Assembly: GCA_947568835.1 (NCBI GenBank)
Contig: OX387610.1
Location: 7,527,501 to 7,591,500 of the forward strand
Length of the DNA: 64,000 bases
Source of the DNA: Protonemura montana
Taxonomy: Eukaryota > Arthropoda > Insecta > Plecoptera > Nemouridae
Reading direction: 5' to 3'
Below the pieces are notes generated by a model, which worked only from the letters and a program-made list of their open reading frames with translations, ran no database searches and was not told where the DNA came from. The translations under genes and the position numbers were made by a program. Of this stretch, positions 1-11,469 are shown one piece after another. The first letter of the stretch is position 1, and the number at the start of each line of letters is the position of its first letter.

Positions 1-116
1 ATCTCGATCAGAGTCGGAGGGAAACTGCGGTCTTGCATTATGGCGGTCTTCTCGCGCATCCAAAGGTGGAGGGCCGAGGCGAGTTCACGGTACTCGGAGA
101 CGCGTTGTTGCGATTC
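1..116 (-). CDS. shot: shot exon: start of plakin/spectrin-repeat region (partial, runs off window)
   Basis: This exon continues past the left edge. It starts after a GCCGCAG acceptor (AG at 118-117) and reads ESQQRVSEYREL, then WMREKTA, then DRSFPPTLIE. Such sequence follows the CH2 domain in spectraplakins and begins the first spectrin-type helix bundle of the plakin domain. The protein is a cytolinker that joins actin to microtubules at cell junctions, in axons and at muscle attachments. The wording fits insect Shot better than vertebrate dystonin or MACF1. The preceding exon ends in phase 0 (GAC TCG), so the joined reading is YDS-ESQQRV. Seen here: frame, splice site and residues. Known from the family: domain order and cytolinker role. 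Confidence 0.93.
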
Positions 117-512
117 CTGCGGCGGAGGACATTTGTTAGGAACGTTGAAAACTAGTCTTGGTTGACATCTTTGCCAAACTACGCCTGGTCTAGGTCAGCA
201 GGCAGAACTTATAGGAACCCAGTTACAAATCATTCTGTTTAATCACTGATTTTTAAGACTTGCAACTGTTCAATTTCAGATTTCAATTAGTGTTGCAACA
301 ATGAATATTAGTTCCGAACAGTTTTTAGAAGTTAATTTAATCATCCGCAATTTATAACAGAGAAACTGGAATCTTAAATGAAGCATTAACAGCATCAAAC
401 AGAGGAAGTAGTGAAGGCCACAATTAAATCAAAATTACAATTTAAACTCTAAGAATTGCCATCACAATTTATAAATAGACTCGAGGGAAGATTGGTCGTG
501 AAGATTACTCAC
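117..512 (-). other. shot intron, 396 bp
   Basis: A short AT-rich intron with donor GTGAGT (512-507) and acceptor GCCGCAG (124-118). No repeat, gene or RNA is recognised in it. Confidence 0.85.
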
Positions 513-616
513 CGAGTCATAGAGAGGGTGCAATGGCGGTGGCTCGGGGAACACATCGTAGAGCGATGAGATGTACGTAATAAGAGACTTCTCGTCCGGT
601 TCAGGGGTATCAACGT
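513..616 (-). CDS. shot: shot exon: end of CH2 domain
   Basis: A 104 bp exon with acceptor TTTGTCTGCAG and donor TCG|GTGAGT. It reads VDTPEPDEKSLITYISSL, then YDVFPEPPPLHPLYDS. This is the last helix of the second calponin-homology domain and the proline-rich exit that links the actin-binding region to the plakin domain. It enters in phase 1 (GAA G|AC gives ED) and leaves in phase 0. The PEPDEKS and TYISSLYD motifs are shared by all spectraplakins and plectin; the PPPLHPLYD end resembles the insect branch. No change disrupts the domain. Confidence 0.95.
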
Positions 617-2729
617 CTGCAGACAAACAACAACAAAACCAGGGTTAAACTTCTGCTTCAAATCCTTGCAAGCAAAACCTTAATAGCAAATTGTAATTTT
701 CAAAATTGCATTTATGATTTTTTTTCATAGCAACTGAGGATTCAGCAGGCAAACAAGCAACATTGAAGCACTCTGTTTTAATCAATATGGACCTCTTTTG
801 TTGCAAAATAGGGAGTTTCTTCAATATGTTACTGTATTTTTGATGCCCTTGCAAAACTGCAACTAAGAAAGGCTCCAAACACATTTTAGGTGACTCATGA
901 ATAAACCCAGGCTGTCTTTGCCCAGACTCCACCTCAACACCCAACAACAATCACCCACACCTGTGACATAGCACCCATGACCTCCCATTCAATTGTCGGC
1001 ACGCCAACCCATCAAGTTTGCAATTGTCTTTCAGGCAGTTGACAGTTGACATGCAAGTTATGACAATTGACTTAACATCCTAATAGGTGGGAGTCGAGCA
1101 TTGGGTCACGCATCAGTGGGGAGGTAAGAAATGCAATTCGTCTGGCTCTAGTGATCATCAGCAGGTTGCTGGTACTTTGTTCTATTGAAACAAATCTACC
1201 AACACTGTTTTATTACCATGTCTGAGATTTAAATCTACAGTGTTAAGTGTTCGTTGTTGAATTAGATGACAGGAAAAGGTGTCGACTTCTAAAGATACTG
1301 ATTGAAAACAGACAATATCTTGGGTGTTCCATCTGTTAAAAGTAAAAGAGATATATTTTAATATTTGAGGTATTTTTTTAGTTGAATGACTTGTTATCAT
1401 GAAAAATAAACAATAAGGGGAAGCAAACAGGGACAGCAAAGTTAAAATAAACATTGATTTTTGGAAAATGGCATTTGGCCTGTGTTTTTGCCCACTATGA
1501 TCTTTATCGTTGCCGACTTTGACAACAAAAACTAAAATTAAGCTAACTAGATTGAATGGTAGATACAACGATTGGATAGCCTTAGAGACGCTGAGACCGC
1601 CTGACAGACAGACCTTTTCAAAACTGCTTTCTTATGTTACCGCGGGTATGGATCGCTTTCGCATCCAATAAAATTGAATCTAGAGTTTGTGTCATGTTCT
1701 CAAGCAGACAATTAAAGTGCATTTTTGAATTGAAAGTCATTCCAACAATTTCACACACCGACATAGAAACCGTTGGGCCGATTTACCACTCAACGAGACA
1801 GATGGCTCTCAGACCGAAGCAAAACAATCGCTTTACCATGACACAACGCGACAGGAAGAAGTCAAGATACATGATTTTAATTGTCTCGAGCAGTGACAGC
1901 ATTGTGCAGATTTGCATGAGCAACCACCTTGGTCATAACTTCTAGCCTCTCAAGAACACCGCTTGCAAACAGCGGAGACTTGAGAGGTGATAATGTATTG
2001 TTCTTGGTGGGAAAGGAAGCGATGTAATTGTGCGAGTGAAACGACACAACATTGCAGATAATTAACGAAATAATTGCTGGAAATATTTAAGTTAGGAGGA
2101 TAAATGTTTATTATTAGGTGTGTCACAAGGTCTAGACTAGACATGCTCACAGCTATCATTTAAACATAGTTTGAGATTCTGAGAATTGCATCGTTTGATC
2201 TTTTTATAAAGTAAAGGGGTGTCTGACTCGAGTCTGGCTCTAATCTACCATTTGGTGACATCTAAAGAGAGGACATCTTTTTTGATATATGAACACATAG
2301 AAAGGTAATTAATGCTGCTAATTTGTCTAACGCATAAAAGCATACTCGAATGAAAGTTTCAAAAATGATTTACCAATTTGAATACCTAAAGCTTGCTTAG
2401 GACAGTCCCCATACCTTAGAGAAGGGAACCATTTCCTTTCATCTAAGCCCATACCATTAGAAATCACCATAGTCCAAACGTACATCGCATCACAGAAGTA
2501 GAAATCAGTATTTACCTCTGAGACATGTAAGTTGTCTCCATTTTCAAATGATACTTTTACCGAGGGTAAACCTAGAGGTTTTCACAAAGATCACTGGAGG
2601 TATGAACGTAAAAAAGGTAACAACACGTAGTTGACAATTGACAAGATAAACACGAATAAATCAGTGCGCACACTTTTAAGGATACACCAAACTAAGCGCT
2701 ATTATCTATAAGAAGTGTGGGTGACTCAC
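617..2729 (-). other. shot intron, 2.1 kb
   Basis: Donor GTGAGT follows the exon at 2730, and the acceptor lies at 617-618. The intron is AT-rich and unstructured. Open frames in it (for example 1182-1568) have no protein-like composition or splice context. No mobile element is recognised. Confidence 0.75.
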
Positions 2730-2845
2730 CTTCAGGGTCAAGAAGTCTCGTCACTCCGTACTCGCGCTCTACCACGTGGAAGGCGATGTCTAGTCGCTCG
2801 CGGGCCACACGTGTGCGGATGGTGCGCCAATCGATCAGGTCGGGT
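2730..2845 (-). CDS. shot: shot exon: middle of CH2 domain
   Basis: A 116 bp exon with acceptor TTGATCTACAG and donor CCTGAAG|GTGAGT. It reads (R)PDLIDWRTIRTRVA, then ERLDIAFHVVERE, then YGVTRLLDPE. This is the core of the second calponin-homology domain. RPDLIDW and VTRLLDPEDVD are family hallmarks. It enters in phase 2, completing an arginine split as AG|A with the previous exon, and leaves in phase 1. The acceptor sits about 20 bp from a G-rich minisatellite that occupies the 3' end of the intron, so the pyrimidines before the acceptor partly come from the repeat. Confidence 0.95.
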
Positions 2846-2866
2846 CTGTAGATCAAGCATGAGACA

Positions 2867-3390
2867 GAAGGGGTATTAGACTGGGTATCAGAAGGGTATC
2901 AGAAGGGTATCAGAACGGGTATCAAAGGGGGTATCAAAGGGGGTATCAAAGGGGGTATCAAAGGGGGTATCAGAACGGGTATCAAAAGGGGTATCAGAAC
3001 GGGTATCAAAGGGGTATCAGAACGGGTATCAAAGGGGGTATCAAAGGGGGTATCAAAGGGGGTATCAAAGGGGGTATCAAAGGGGGTATCAAAAAGGGGT
3101 ATCAAAAAGGGGTATCAAAGGGGGTATCAAAAGGGGTATCAAAAGGGGTATCAAAAGGGGTATCAAAAGGGGTATCAGAAGGGGTATCAGAAGGGGTGTC
3201 AGAAGGGGTATCAGAACGGGTATCAGAACGGGTATCAAAAGGGGTATCAAAGGGGTATCAAAAGGGGTATCAGAACGGGTATCAAAAGGGGTATCAAAAG
3301 GGGTATCAGAAGGGGTATCAGAACGGGTATCAGAAGGGGTATCAAAAGGGGTATCAGAAGGGGTGTCAGAAGGGGTATCAAAAGGAATAT
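2867..3390. repeat. 12-bp G-rich minisatellite, about 40 units
   Basis: Units of 11-13 bp of the type GGGGTATCAAAA or CGGGTATCAGAA fill about 520 bp. Variants are interspersed (AAGGGGG, AACGGG, GGGTGTC), so the array is not freshly homogenised. It lies in the shot intron directly upstream, in transcription terms, of the acceptor at 2846. The G-runs lie on the plus strand, which is the template strand for shot. Open frames across it in several phases are artefacts of the repeat. Confidence 0.95.
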
Positions 3391-3729
3391 CTTCAGGACT
3401 GAAGATTGCTATCCCAGACGAAACATCGGCACCGGCCATGGTCGTTTTAAGGACCGAAATCATATCAATACAGAGCAAAACCGTCACCACAATCAACAAA
3501 TGAATTATTAACATTAAAAAAAGTTTCATAATAAGGTGTCATACCCAAAAGTCTACCGAATTTTCTCGTCTGTCCTTGTCCGAATTTTCATGTTCTTACA
3601 ATGCTTATCTAAGACCGCGTGAGACGTCGCGTGTTGTTTACAAAAAGGTAATTATTAACAAGCATGTCAAACAAGTCGGACGAGGTCTCCGCAGACAAGT
3701 AACAAACAGACCGCTCGAGTCTTTATCCC

Positions 3730-3840
3730 TGTTACCACTGTGTGGATCTTATCCACACACTTCATGGCTTCGCGGGTGTGATTTCCCAAAGTTAAGCAAC
3801 ACTGCACCAGTTCTGGATGGGTGACCAACGGACAGATCTT
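3730..3840 (+). repeat. 5S rRNA-like SINE head fragment
   Basis: It contains AAAGTTAAGCAACACTGC and GGATGGGTGACCA, the conserved internal-promoter part of 5S rRNA and its first downstream helix, followed by unrelated sequence. It is a truncated, diverged copy of the composite SINE seen at 4152. Confidence 0.7.
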
Positions 3841-4006
3841 CGACTTCTTACCGATCGGAACATGGACTGATTGGAAATGGAACGCGAATACAGGGAAGCA
3901 GCTTTAGAGAATGCAGAGTCATGAAATAAACGATAAGTTAACAGTGGATGCGATGCCAGGAACAAAAGAGCCTGCATGAAGTCATCCAGGAAATTACGTT
4001 AGGGGA

Positions 4007-4019
4007 GGGGGGGGGGGGG
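4007..4019 (+). repeat. G13 homopolymer
   Basis: A run of 13 G residues in intron sequence; its length may be uncertain in the assembly. Confidence 0.9.
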
Positions 4020-4151
4020 ACCATCTTCTTCCCTCCAGGGCCCGATTCTTGCGATTCTTAAAATGATTCCCAAAAATAAATTTATAGGAATTTTGACAAT
4101 GGTGCAGAACGACATGAAAAGTATTGATTTTTTCCCTTGTTTACATTAAAA

Positions 4152-4580
4152 AACCGAACGGTTTGGCGTGTTGGAAACACCGGTTCTCGTTAGATCACCG
4201 AAGTTAAGCAACACTGCGCTGAGTCAGGTATTGAATGGGTGACCATTATACACATGACCAGTTCTGTTCGGGAGAGAGGTTGGAGGGATGAAAGTTAGTA
4301 CAGCAACTTCATTCGCCTCGCTTATCAACCTCTCGACAGCATGGATTTGTGGAGGAATCCTGCTGTTTGAGTTTTACCGTCCTTCGGAAGGGACGCTAAG
4401 CCGGTAGTCCCCTTGGTGCTTTTCGACAAGAGTAGGCTACGTGCCGACACCGGGTTTCCCCTCCTCCCTTCTAGGCTAGGTTAGGTTCATCATCATCCAC
4501 TCATTCACCGACGCCATTAGACCAGTGCCGCAGGGCCAGTTGTCAAAACAGTGCGTCGTTAAACACCACAAATAATAATA
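4152..4580 (+). mobile_element. 5S-derived composite SINE, near full length
   Basis: The head (4152-4250) has TTGGAAACACCGGTTCTCG, TCACCGAAGTTAAGCAACAC and TGGGTGACCA, matching the 5' and internal-control regions of 5S rRNA. The body continues with TTCGGGAGAGAGGTTGG, CCTTCGGAAGGGACG and TTCATCATCATCC. The 3' end is GTCGTTAAACACCACAAA plus (ATA)n. The same order recurs in several copies on both strands. Known: SINE3-type elements carry 5S-derived promoters. Inferred: this is a SINE mobilised by an unidentified LINE. Confidence 0.85.
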
Positions 4581-4865
4581 ATTACATTAAAAAAAAAATT
4601 GCTATTTAATCTCAATTCACTCCAGTGGAAAAAAGTTGCAGAACAGGAGTTCAAGATCCCTATTCAAATCAAAAATGTCGCCCTTCACTTGACACCCGAC
4701 ATCCACCATACCGTAGATCCCGGACGTCACCAAGTAGCACTGACCCAGCCCAAAAAAACAAAGAGTTGCTCTCCCTGACCAAGCCGCCCTTATTGGAAGA
4801 ACTCAACCGTCGCGAAATCAGTGATTCATTATGGAATTAATTTTTCCCCCGCAGATACAACCGAA

Positions 4866-5216
4866 ACGCCAGACCGTTTCCGTGAGATACACTGTGCTGG
4901 GTCAGGTTTTAGATGGGTTACCATCATACACGTGATCCATTCTGTTCGGGAGAGAGGTTAGATGGACCAAAGATAGTACAGCAACTTCATTCGCCTTGTT
5001 GATCAACCTCTCGATAGCATGGATTTGTGGAGGAATCCTTAAGTTACGAGTAGTACAGTCCTTCGGAAGGGACGTTTACCTACCGGAACAGGGTTTCCTC
5101 TCCTACATTCTAGGCTAGGTTATGTTCCTCGTCATCAACTCATTCAACGAAGCCATTAGACCAGACCACTGGACCCGTTATCAAAACAATGTTTCGTTCA
5201 ACACATCAAATCAATC
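4866..5216 (+). mobile_element. 5S-derived composite SINE, diverged, 5' shortened
   Basis: It is colinear with the copy at 4152 but its head starts late, retaining GTGCTGGGTCAGG and ATGGGTTACCATC. The body motifs GGAGAGAGGTTAGATGG, CCTTCGGAAGGGACG and TAGGCTAGGTTATG are kept. The 3' end lies about 80 bp from the donor of the CH2 exon at 5297. Confidence 0.82.
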
Positions 5217-5296
5217 CCTCTATAACCACCCTCGTCATTCACTTGCAGTTCCTTCCAAAGTACCCCAACAATCTATCGCCTATATCTTTCGCTCAC

Positions 5297-5460
5297 CTGT
5301 TCCTATGTATGATGGCGGAGAACGCCATACCGTCCCTCCACGAGGACGTGAAGTCGGCGACGCGGACGCCAGGGTATTTGGCGGTCGAGCGTCGCGCCCA
5401 GCGCAAGAGGGCGTCGCGTGCAGAGATGTTGGGTTCGCCATGGACCACGATGTCGGAGAT
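5297..5460 (-). CDS. shot: shot exon: CH1-CH2 linker and start of CH2
   Basis: A 164 bp exon with acceptor GTTTTTGCGCAG and donor AACAG|GTGAGC. It reads ISDIVVHGEPNISARDALL, then RWARRSTAKYPGVRV, then DFTSSWRDGMAFSAIIHRN. It holds the third actin-binding segment and the WRDGMAF helix that defines a CH domain. It enters in phase 0 and leaves in phase 2. The phase-0 start lets it accept either the CH1 exon at 22177 or the alternative first exon at 12430, both of which end in phase 0. A plus-strand frame over this stretch is only its shadow. Confidence 0.96.
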
Positions 5461-6474
5461 CTGCGCAAAAACAAGGGCGTTAAGACGTCAGTGGACAGAG
5501 GGTAACATAGACAGAGCTTCCTTTTGGTATTTGATTTGCAATTTCACGCTAAGGATGAGAGTGGTTTGCATGCGTCTTCCAAGAGCATCTTCAAGACAAT
5601 CGCTAAGAGTTTCAAAGCTGTCATGCCTTGCGAGAGGCAAAAGATCCGAAGGGTAGCAACGAAAGTAGATTGGTTACAGAAACGGATTAAGTAAAGATAC
5701 AGGCACGATAAAATATCATGTTCATGTCTGTTCCGAATTTGAACAGGTATGTTTAGTGTAACCAGGGTTACTTCCGTGGCCACCACAGGAAAGATAGCGA
5801 AAAAATGAAGTGAAAAAATAAGAAAACGATGGTATTTTAGAAGCCACCGAAGAATATGGACGCACACTTCATCATTGCATCAGACAAGATGCAATATGAT
5901 TAAATTTTGACTTGGAGCTACATGTTTCTACCTCATTACTTATCGCCGAAAGAACATAAGTATAATGTTCACCCTTCTTAATATTATCGAAACCTAACGA
6001 GGGTCGAAGCAAGCACTTAATAGTTCATGTCGTTGTTTTTCACTGACGATTAGAAGTAAAAGGCCAATCAATCAGCCAAATGCACCGCAATCTATTTCCA
6101 TCTCGCTTTACATTCGAACTGCAAGGAACTCGACTTTATTTCGGGAGCTCTCGACGAGGCATTGAACTTGAGCATTGAATGCAGCGGCGCCGGAAAACAC
6201 TGTCCAGAACCGGCCCGTCTTCCGTGCCGTAATGGCCCGACAGACAAGCGGAATTTTAATACGTTGCCTCTTTTGCTGTGATGAGTTTAAACACCTCGTC
6301 TGATTACAAATGAGCGGCGTGGGTTTAGACTTTGAATGAGCGCCTTCAGAGATGAATCATCCGCCAATTGAAGCCTAATGGCATCAGCAATCAAATGTTA
6401 ATTGATTTCCGAGGGCCTTGTACGCTTCAAAGTTGAACCCATTGGAGTATCCAGTGCTTTTGAAGGTTTTCATA

Positions 6475-6690
6475 AAGAACAAACTGCGTTTTTTATGTGG
6501 TTCTTTTGTTATTGGAAAATTGTCGGGACTGCTCAAACCCTTGAAGAAGTAACTAGCATTTGTTGCGAAACGTCGGGAAATTTAGTAGTCCTTTACTTAG
6601 CATTCAAAACCCATTTCAAATAGTTTTTCTTAAAACTAGTGCTAAGGATAAATCAAGTAGACGTGAGTCTAAAAACCATCGTATTGTAAC
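6475..6690 (+). repeat. dispersed repeat family B copy
   Basis: It shares CGAAACGTCGGGAAATTTAGT, CTTAGCATTCAAAACC and GTGAGTCTAAAAACCAT with copies near 20855, 47310 and 52020. The CGAAACGT(C/T)GGGAAATTT core is typical of 3' parts of some invertebrate retroelements, but the parent element was not identified. Confidence 0.7.
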
Positions 6691-7071
6691 CGTATTTTTC
6701 TGGCATCTTACCTTTTTTCGGGTTAAAAATTAAAATGAAATAAAGTTGGGTGTGTAGTAGATCTGGATAAGTAAAAATTAAGTAATTTTTCCCAAGAGTC
6801 TTATAAAGATTTTCCAATAACTAATGAACTTGAACATACTAACTTGGGGTAGACAAAAAATAAAGAATTTGTATTTGATATGAAATAATTGACTTTATTT
6901 GTCTTCTTAAAAAAAAAATTTAAGACAAAACTCCGATTTCCATATCTCACCATCCGATTCTTCTACGAACCATGGCTTGCTACACAATATCCTTTTATTC
7001 CATCATTGCTTGCCAAGCTTTCTGCCCCGTCAAACTAAAAAAAGTTCTAATGCTTTAAAGATCAAAAAACT

Positions 7072-7094
7072 AAAAAAAAAAAAAAAAAAAAAAA
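7072..7094 (+). repeat. A23 homopolymer
   Basis: A run of about 23 A residues; possibly the tail of an old retrotransposed insert, though no body is recognised before it. Confidence 0.8.
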
Positions 7095-7274
7095 CTTGAA
7101 AGCGCAACAAATTTCAAAATATTCCTCAATAATCATGGGACATAAACGCTAAATTTCAATTTCACGTGGCAAACACCTCCCAGAGTGCAGTACCCGCCCG
7201 CCAAGGCGTGTAAGCGATAATTTCCCGACCAAATCGCGGTGCTCTTTCAAGCAGTGCCGACATAAATAAACAGA

Positions 7275-7505
7275 CCGCTTCCTGTCGGAAACACCGACCG
7301 TCGTGCAATCACCGAAGTTAAGCAACACTGCGCTGGGTCAGGTATTGGATTGGGCTACATACCGGCACCGCGTTTTACCTTCTCTTTTTTTGGTTAGGTT
7401 AGGTTAAGTTAGGTTAGGTTCATCTTCATCACTCACTCATTTGCAAACGCCATTAGAGCAGTTCTACGGGGCCTTTTGCCCAACCAGTACCATAAATCAT
7501 CATCA
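7275..7505 (+). mobile_element. 5S-derived composite SINE with internal deletion
   Basis: The head has GAAACACCGACCGTCGTGC, TCACCGAAGTTAAGCAACAC and GCTGGGTCAGGTATTGG. It jumps directly to the GTGCCGGCACC-GGTTTCC region and the 3' end (GGTTAGGTTAGGTTAAG, CATCTTCATCACTCACTC), so the middle of the element is missing. A TTAGG-like tract at 7389-7420 is part of this 3' region and is not telomeric. Confidence 0.8.
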
Positions 7506-8199
7506 TTCCTAGAGTAACTCGCGTTCTGGGTTTCCCCTTTCCGGGGAAATGGGGGGCAAAAAACTGGACCGGCGGGTAGGAAACATTGGACCACCATTGT
7601 GCAAACTGAGCCGTGACTTTCTGTATCGATCGCAGATTAGCGCAACTAGACAAAATGGTGGAAACGGAACTGCATTTTGTCGATAGAACAGATTGTGGGA
7701 TTGTATGCAAAATACTTTAAGTGATGCTTGGGCAAGTCTTTGTACTCAGTTAGAGCTATTATGTGTTTCTCGCGAGATAACAAAGATGCGGTAGTATGTT
7801 GAGAGAGGAAGTATTGCGGCCAGATGTATTTTAGTTGAACGGAAAATGTACATACACTTTACAAAAAAAAATATGTGCTCTACTTGGATAATTGAAGATA
7901 CTTCGCAGTAGTACCTACACCTGGTTGTTGAAACAACAGTGTTCTTTTTAGAAATATTTTCACATCTTGAATAAATTAAAATAAAAAACACATCACTTTT
8001 TCTTACGTTACGAATTAAGCAGAAGGCAAAGTACATTTATTTTAGAAAAAATACACCTGGTTTGCCACTTGGATTATTATCATTGTTACCTTAAAGGTAA
8101 ACACCCAAGTGATATGATACCAAAAGATAGATAGGTATAGATTTTGTCAACCTCATTCAATTGACGAACTTTTAATTTATCGCCACGTATTAAAATATT

Positions 8200-8970
8200 A
8201 TTTCTCTGATGAATTCAACAAGTTCGATACCCATTGTGCCGACACTCGTCTCCAACTAAACATGCGTTTTAAAACTCCCCTTTACATCAACAAATATGGG
8301 AAGAGAAAACTATCGTTTGCAATTCCTAGTGTATTTAATGCGCTACCAAATCAATTGGACAATTTGGAGAAATTTTCAGAAATAAAATCTTAACTCAAAG
8401 CATGGCTAGTGGCTACTTTCACGAAACAAATAAATATCTATTAAATAAATAAATATCGTTCAAAGAGGGAAAAAATATACTTGTAGCTGCTCCAAGGCGA
8501 CACAATATAAATATATTTTATTTTTTGCTTTGTTTTTGAGGCCATGTTTTAATACATCATAAAAGGTGTTGGCAGTTGTGACATGACTTGGACAACAAAA
8601 TTATCTAATTGTGATTTTTTGCCTTTTTTTAATCAATTATAATAATTATTATTTTTGTTATCTAGAATCAATATCATTGATATCATTGTAATATATAAAT
8701 TAATTTCTCACCATTATCTGAAACTGTGAGGTTGCTTGTATAATTTATTATTATTGTTGTGATTTATTGAGGCTAATTTATTGTTATGGATTATTTATTT
8801 TGAGGATCACTCCTGATTTACGCAATCAAACCATCCAAAATGACATGTATGTGTTTTTTTTTAATCTTGTTTTAATGTTAATACTACGAACAAGCCCGAT
8901 GGCCGTCGTAGAAGTAGGTACTTACTGAAAAGAGTTGTATTATAACTTATGTGTGAAGTAAATAAACATT
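8200..8970 (+). mobile_element. 3' end of a non-LTR retrotransposon (LINE)
   Basis: The frame ending at the TAA 8391-8393 reads RFKTPLYINKYGKRKLSFA, then IPSVFNALPNQL, then NLEKFSEIKS. The pattern of basic residues, 'P..FN.LP..L', then a short hydrophilic tail is the usual C-terminus of LINE ORF2 proteins. About 580 bp of AT-rich 3' UTR follows, ending near AAATAAACATTAAAC. The reverse transcriptase and endonuclease parts are absent, as expected for a 5'-truncated insertion. The clade is not determined. Confidence 0.7.
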
Positions 8971-11469
8971 AAACATAATATTTATGGAAAGTTCGTTTTA
9001 TTCCCCGACTTTTTCACTCTCATTTTGGGACTTTGGTCACCCTGAGAATCTCATCGTTGGTAAGCATGAGCCAATGGCCCAAGTGAGCCGAGGCAAGTCG
9101 ATCAAACAATTTAACTAAGACAATCCATTGTTGATTCGAAGGCTGGCCAAATTTCACATAAAAAAAAATAAAAAAAAAAATCAATGGTACTTCCCCTTAA
9201 ATTCCGGAAATGCAATTAAAATGGATCCCCCATCCAATAAATCCATCCAAATGAAACCGAATACGAATTAGCTTTGCAGAAACGGACACTAATTATTATG
9301 CAGATTTATTTTCCTGGTATCTGCATGGGTCTTTGAACCTGAGTTAGTTTATAATCCTTTCCCGTGTCGGATTTCGGCCGGAGAGATTCCGATACGTTAC
9401 AGACTTGAAGACGAAGACAACCGTAATAAACAGTAATTAACGGTGAACTCGCAGCTCTAATAATTAATTTAATAAAGGTAATTAATTTTGATTAAAATTT
9501 GTGTTTGACGGTGTTTATTTACCTAACACACACACAGATATTTCATAAAAATGTTGATTAAAGCTAAGAGCGATTTCAGTCGGTAGCAACAGAGCGTTGC
9601 ATTCCGAGAGAGGAAGTTTTTTAACAATTGTATATATTTGTTGTCTCCCTCGCGAGTGCATTCCATGAAAACAAGAACCAGAATCGCTAGATTTTGAGGT
9701 GATATTGAACTGTAGGTAAGACAGTCAAAAAAAATACATATATTTATATATATAGCTGGTATTTTGAACGCTAAATAGGATAAACTAACTTTTAATTCGA
9801 TTTCTTGAAAACAAGTGCTTTTAATAAGGTAAACATAAGTCTAAAAATCATCAGTCAAAGAGAAATCAATTTCAGTATTGCTTCATTTGATTGTTACTAA
9901 AACAGATGTGAATTCCGACCCCACACAGTACAAAAATAAGCCTAGCTGACCTCACATTCACTTCCACATACAAATTTCGTCAAAATTAACCAACTTCTTC
10001 CTTTCAAGAAAGCCCCATTTACTTACGATGACACTCAATAAGTACGATCAAATGATAATTACGTTGTTACAGCCATGATAGAAATCAAGTGCATGATAGA
10101 GTCAAGATTATTTACATAGGGATCGTCGAGCATAACTCAATTATGTACCAGGGGGCAAGCCGTTATTGCCTACAACACATAAAGACGCACACTTTTAATT
10201 GTACGGGAAAGGTGCATACGACGACCAAGAAACAATTACGCAACGATTAATTAGTGCTATCTGGATTGTTATTGTGCCCCGGTGTCAGAGTAATTGGACA
10301 AAGTAGCAGGTACCGGTAAGAAGGTGCTATCGTCCCAGAAGATAAAAAAACAATTAATTTCGGAGTTTTGTACTATAGGAAGGTACAATTAGAGATAACT
10401 TTAATTGCTTGACATAAGTCAAGAATGCAGAAAAGGCGCCGGTAAAACAGGTCAAGATCAGTGGTGCAGTCGTTATATTTTACAATTAAGCGTATGCCCA
10501 CTTTTATATCGAAGTGAAAAGCTGATAAACGCAAACTTTGACATTTTTTAAAATAACCAGTATTTTGTTGATTCTCGCTGTACTTTATTGTCGTATCAGA
10601 ATACCTATTGTGGTTTCGTTCGTGATATTAGTGTACGATTTTCGCTTTTTAGATGTTAAATTACAACAAGTTTTGACTCCCTCGATTAATAAATCAACCG
10701 TGATTAAATAGTTCGTAATGCGTTTAAAGAGTGGGAGTACTGCAAGAACCAACGAAATCAAACAAAAATGAGATAAATCCCCTTCCCCATCACCCTCCCG
10801 AGAGTGGTGTAAAATCACTATTTTTTTTCGGCACTACCCCACTGGGCCAAGATGCTGGAGTTATGGAACAAGGTCACTTTCGCAGTGCCCGTATAGTTCA
10901 TTTTGATTTAATTTAAAATTTTGTTCCAAGCTTATTCAACCAAAAAAGGTAAAAACTAATAAGGCTTTTTCTTTCTGAAAGTAAAAGGCTAAGCCCAAGT
11001 AAGGCACTAAACATGTTAAAAATGTTCCTTAAAAATCCGATCTTTAGAAATGGACCCAGAATTCCAGTCTCCTCTTAAATCCTCATGACCCAGTTCCACA
11101 GTGTAGATCAAGGTGGCATCGGCTGCAGCGCGCGCGCGACTTGATTCCAAATTTGGAGAAATCCTTAGAAAAGATCCACAATACCGTGCATTGCTAACTA
11201 ATACTAAGAAAAAAAAACGCATTTTTCTACGGGCTTGCCATAAAAATATTCAAATTAGTATTGAAATTAAAAAAGAAGCAAAATCTAATTGAATCGAGCT
11301 GCAGTCAAAACATACCTAAACAAACTCGTTTATCTAACCGATATAACGACGTGGGCAGATGTTTTACGACGTGACGTATCACCTCATTTGCAAGCAAGGT
11401 AAGAAAGATCCGCGATTACGCTAGGGCAGGAACGGCAAGGCAATATAGGTGTGGGCAGCGCGCTATGTA

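Noticed and set aside
2899-3529. Open frames of 68-146 codons across the minisatellite
   Set aside because: They are repeats of Asp-Thr-Pro-Phe or Leu-Ile-Pro created by the 12-bp unit being open in several frames; no start, signal or splice logic supports a gene.
5122-5656. Plus-strand ORFs of 127 and 155 codons
   Set aside because: They overlap the minus-strand CH2 exon and SINE sequence; the minus reading gives an exact spectraplakin domain with splice sites.
7389-7420. Telomere-like GGTTAGGTTAGG tract
   Set aside because: It is part of the SINE 3' region, where other copies read TAGGCTAGGTTAGGTTC, and is only about 30 bp long.
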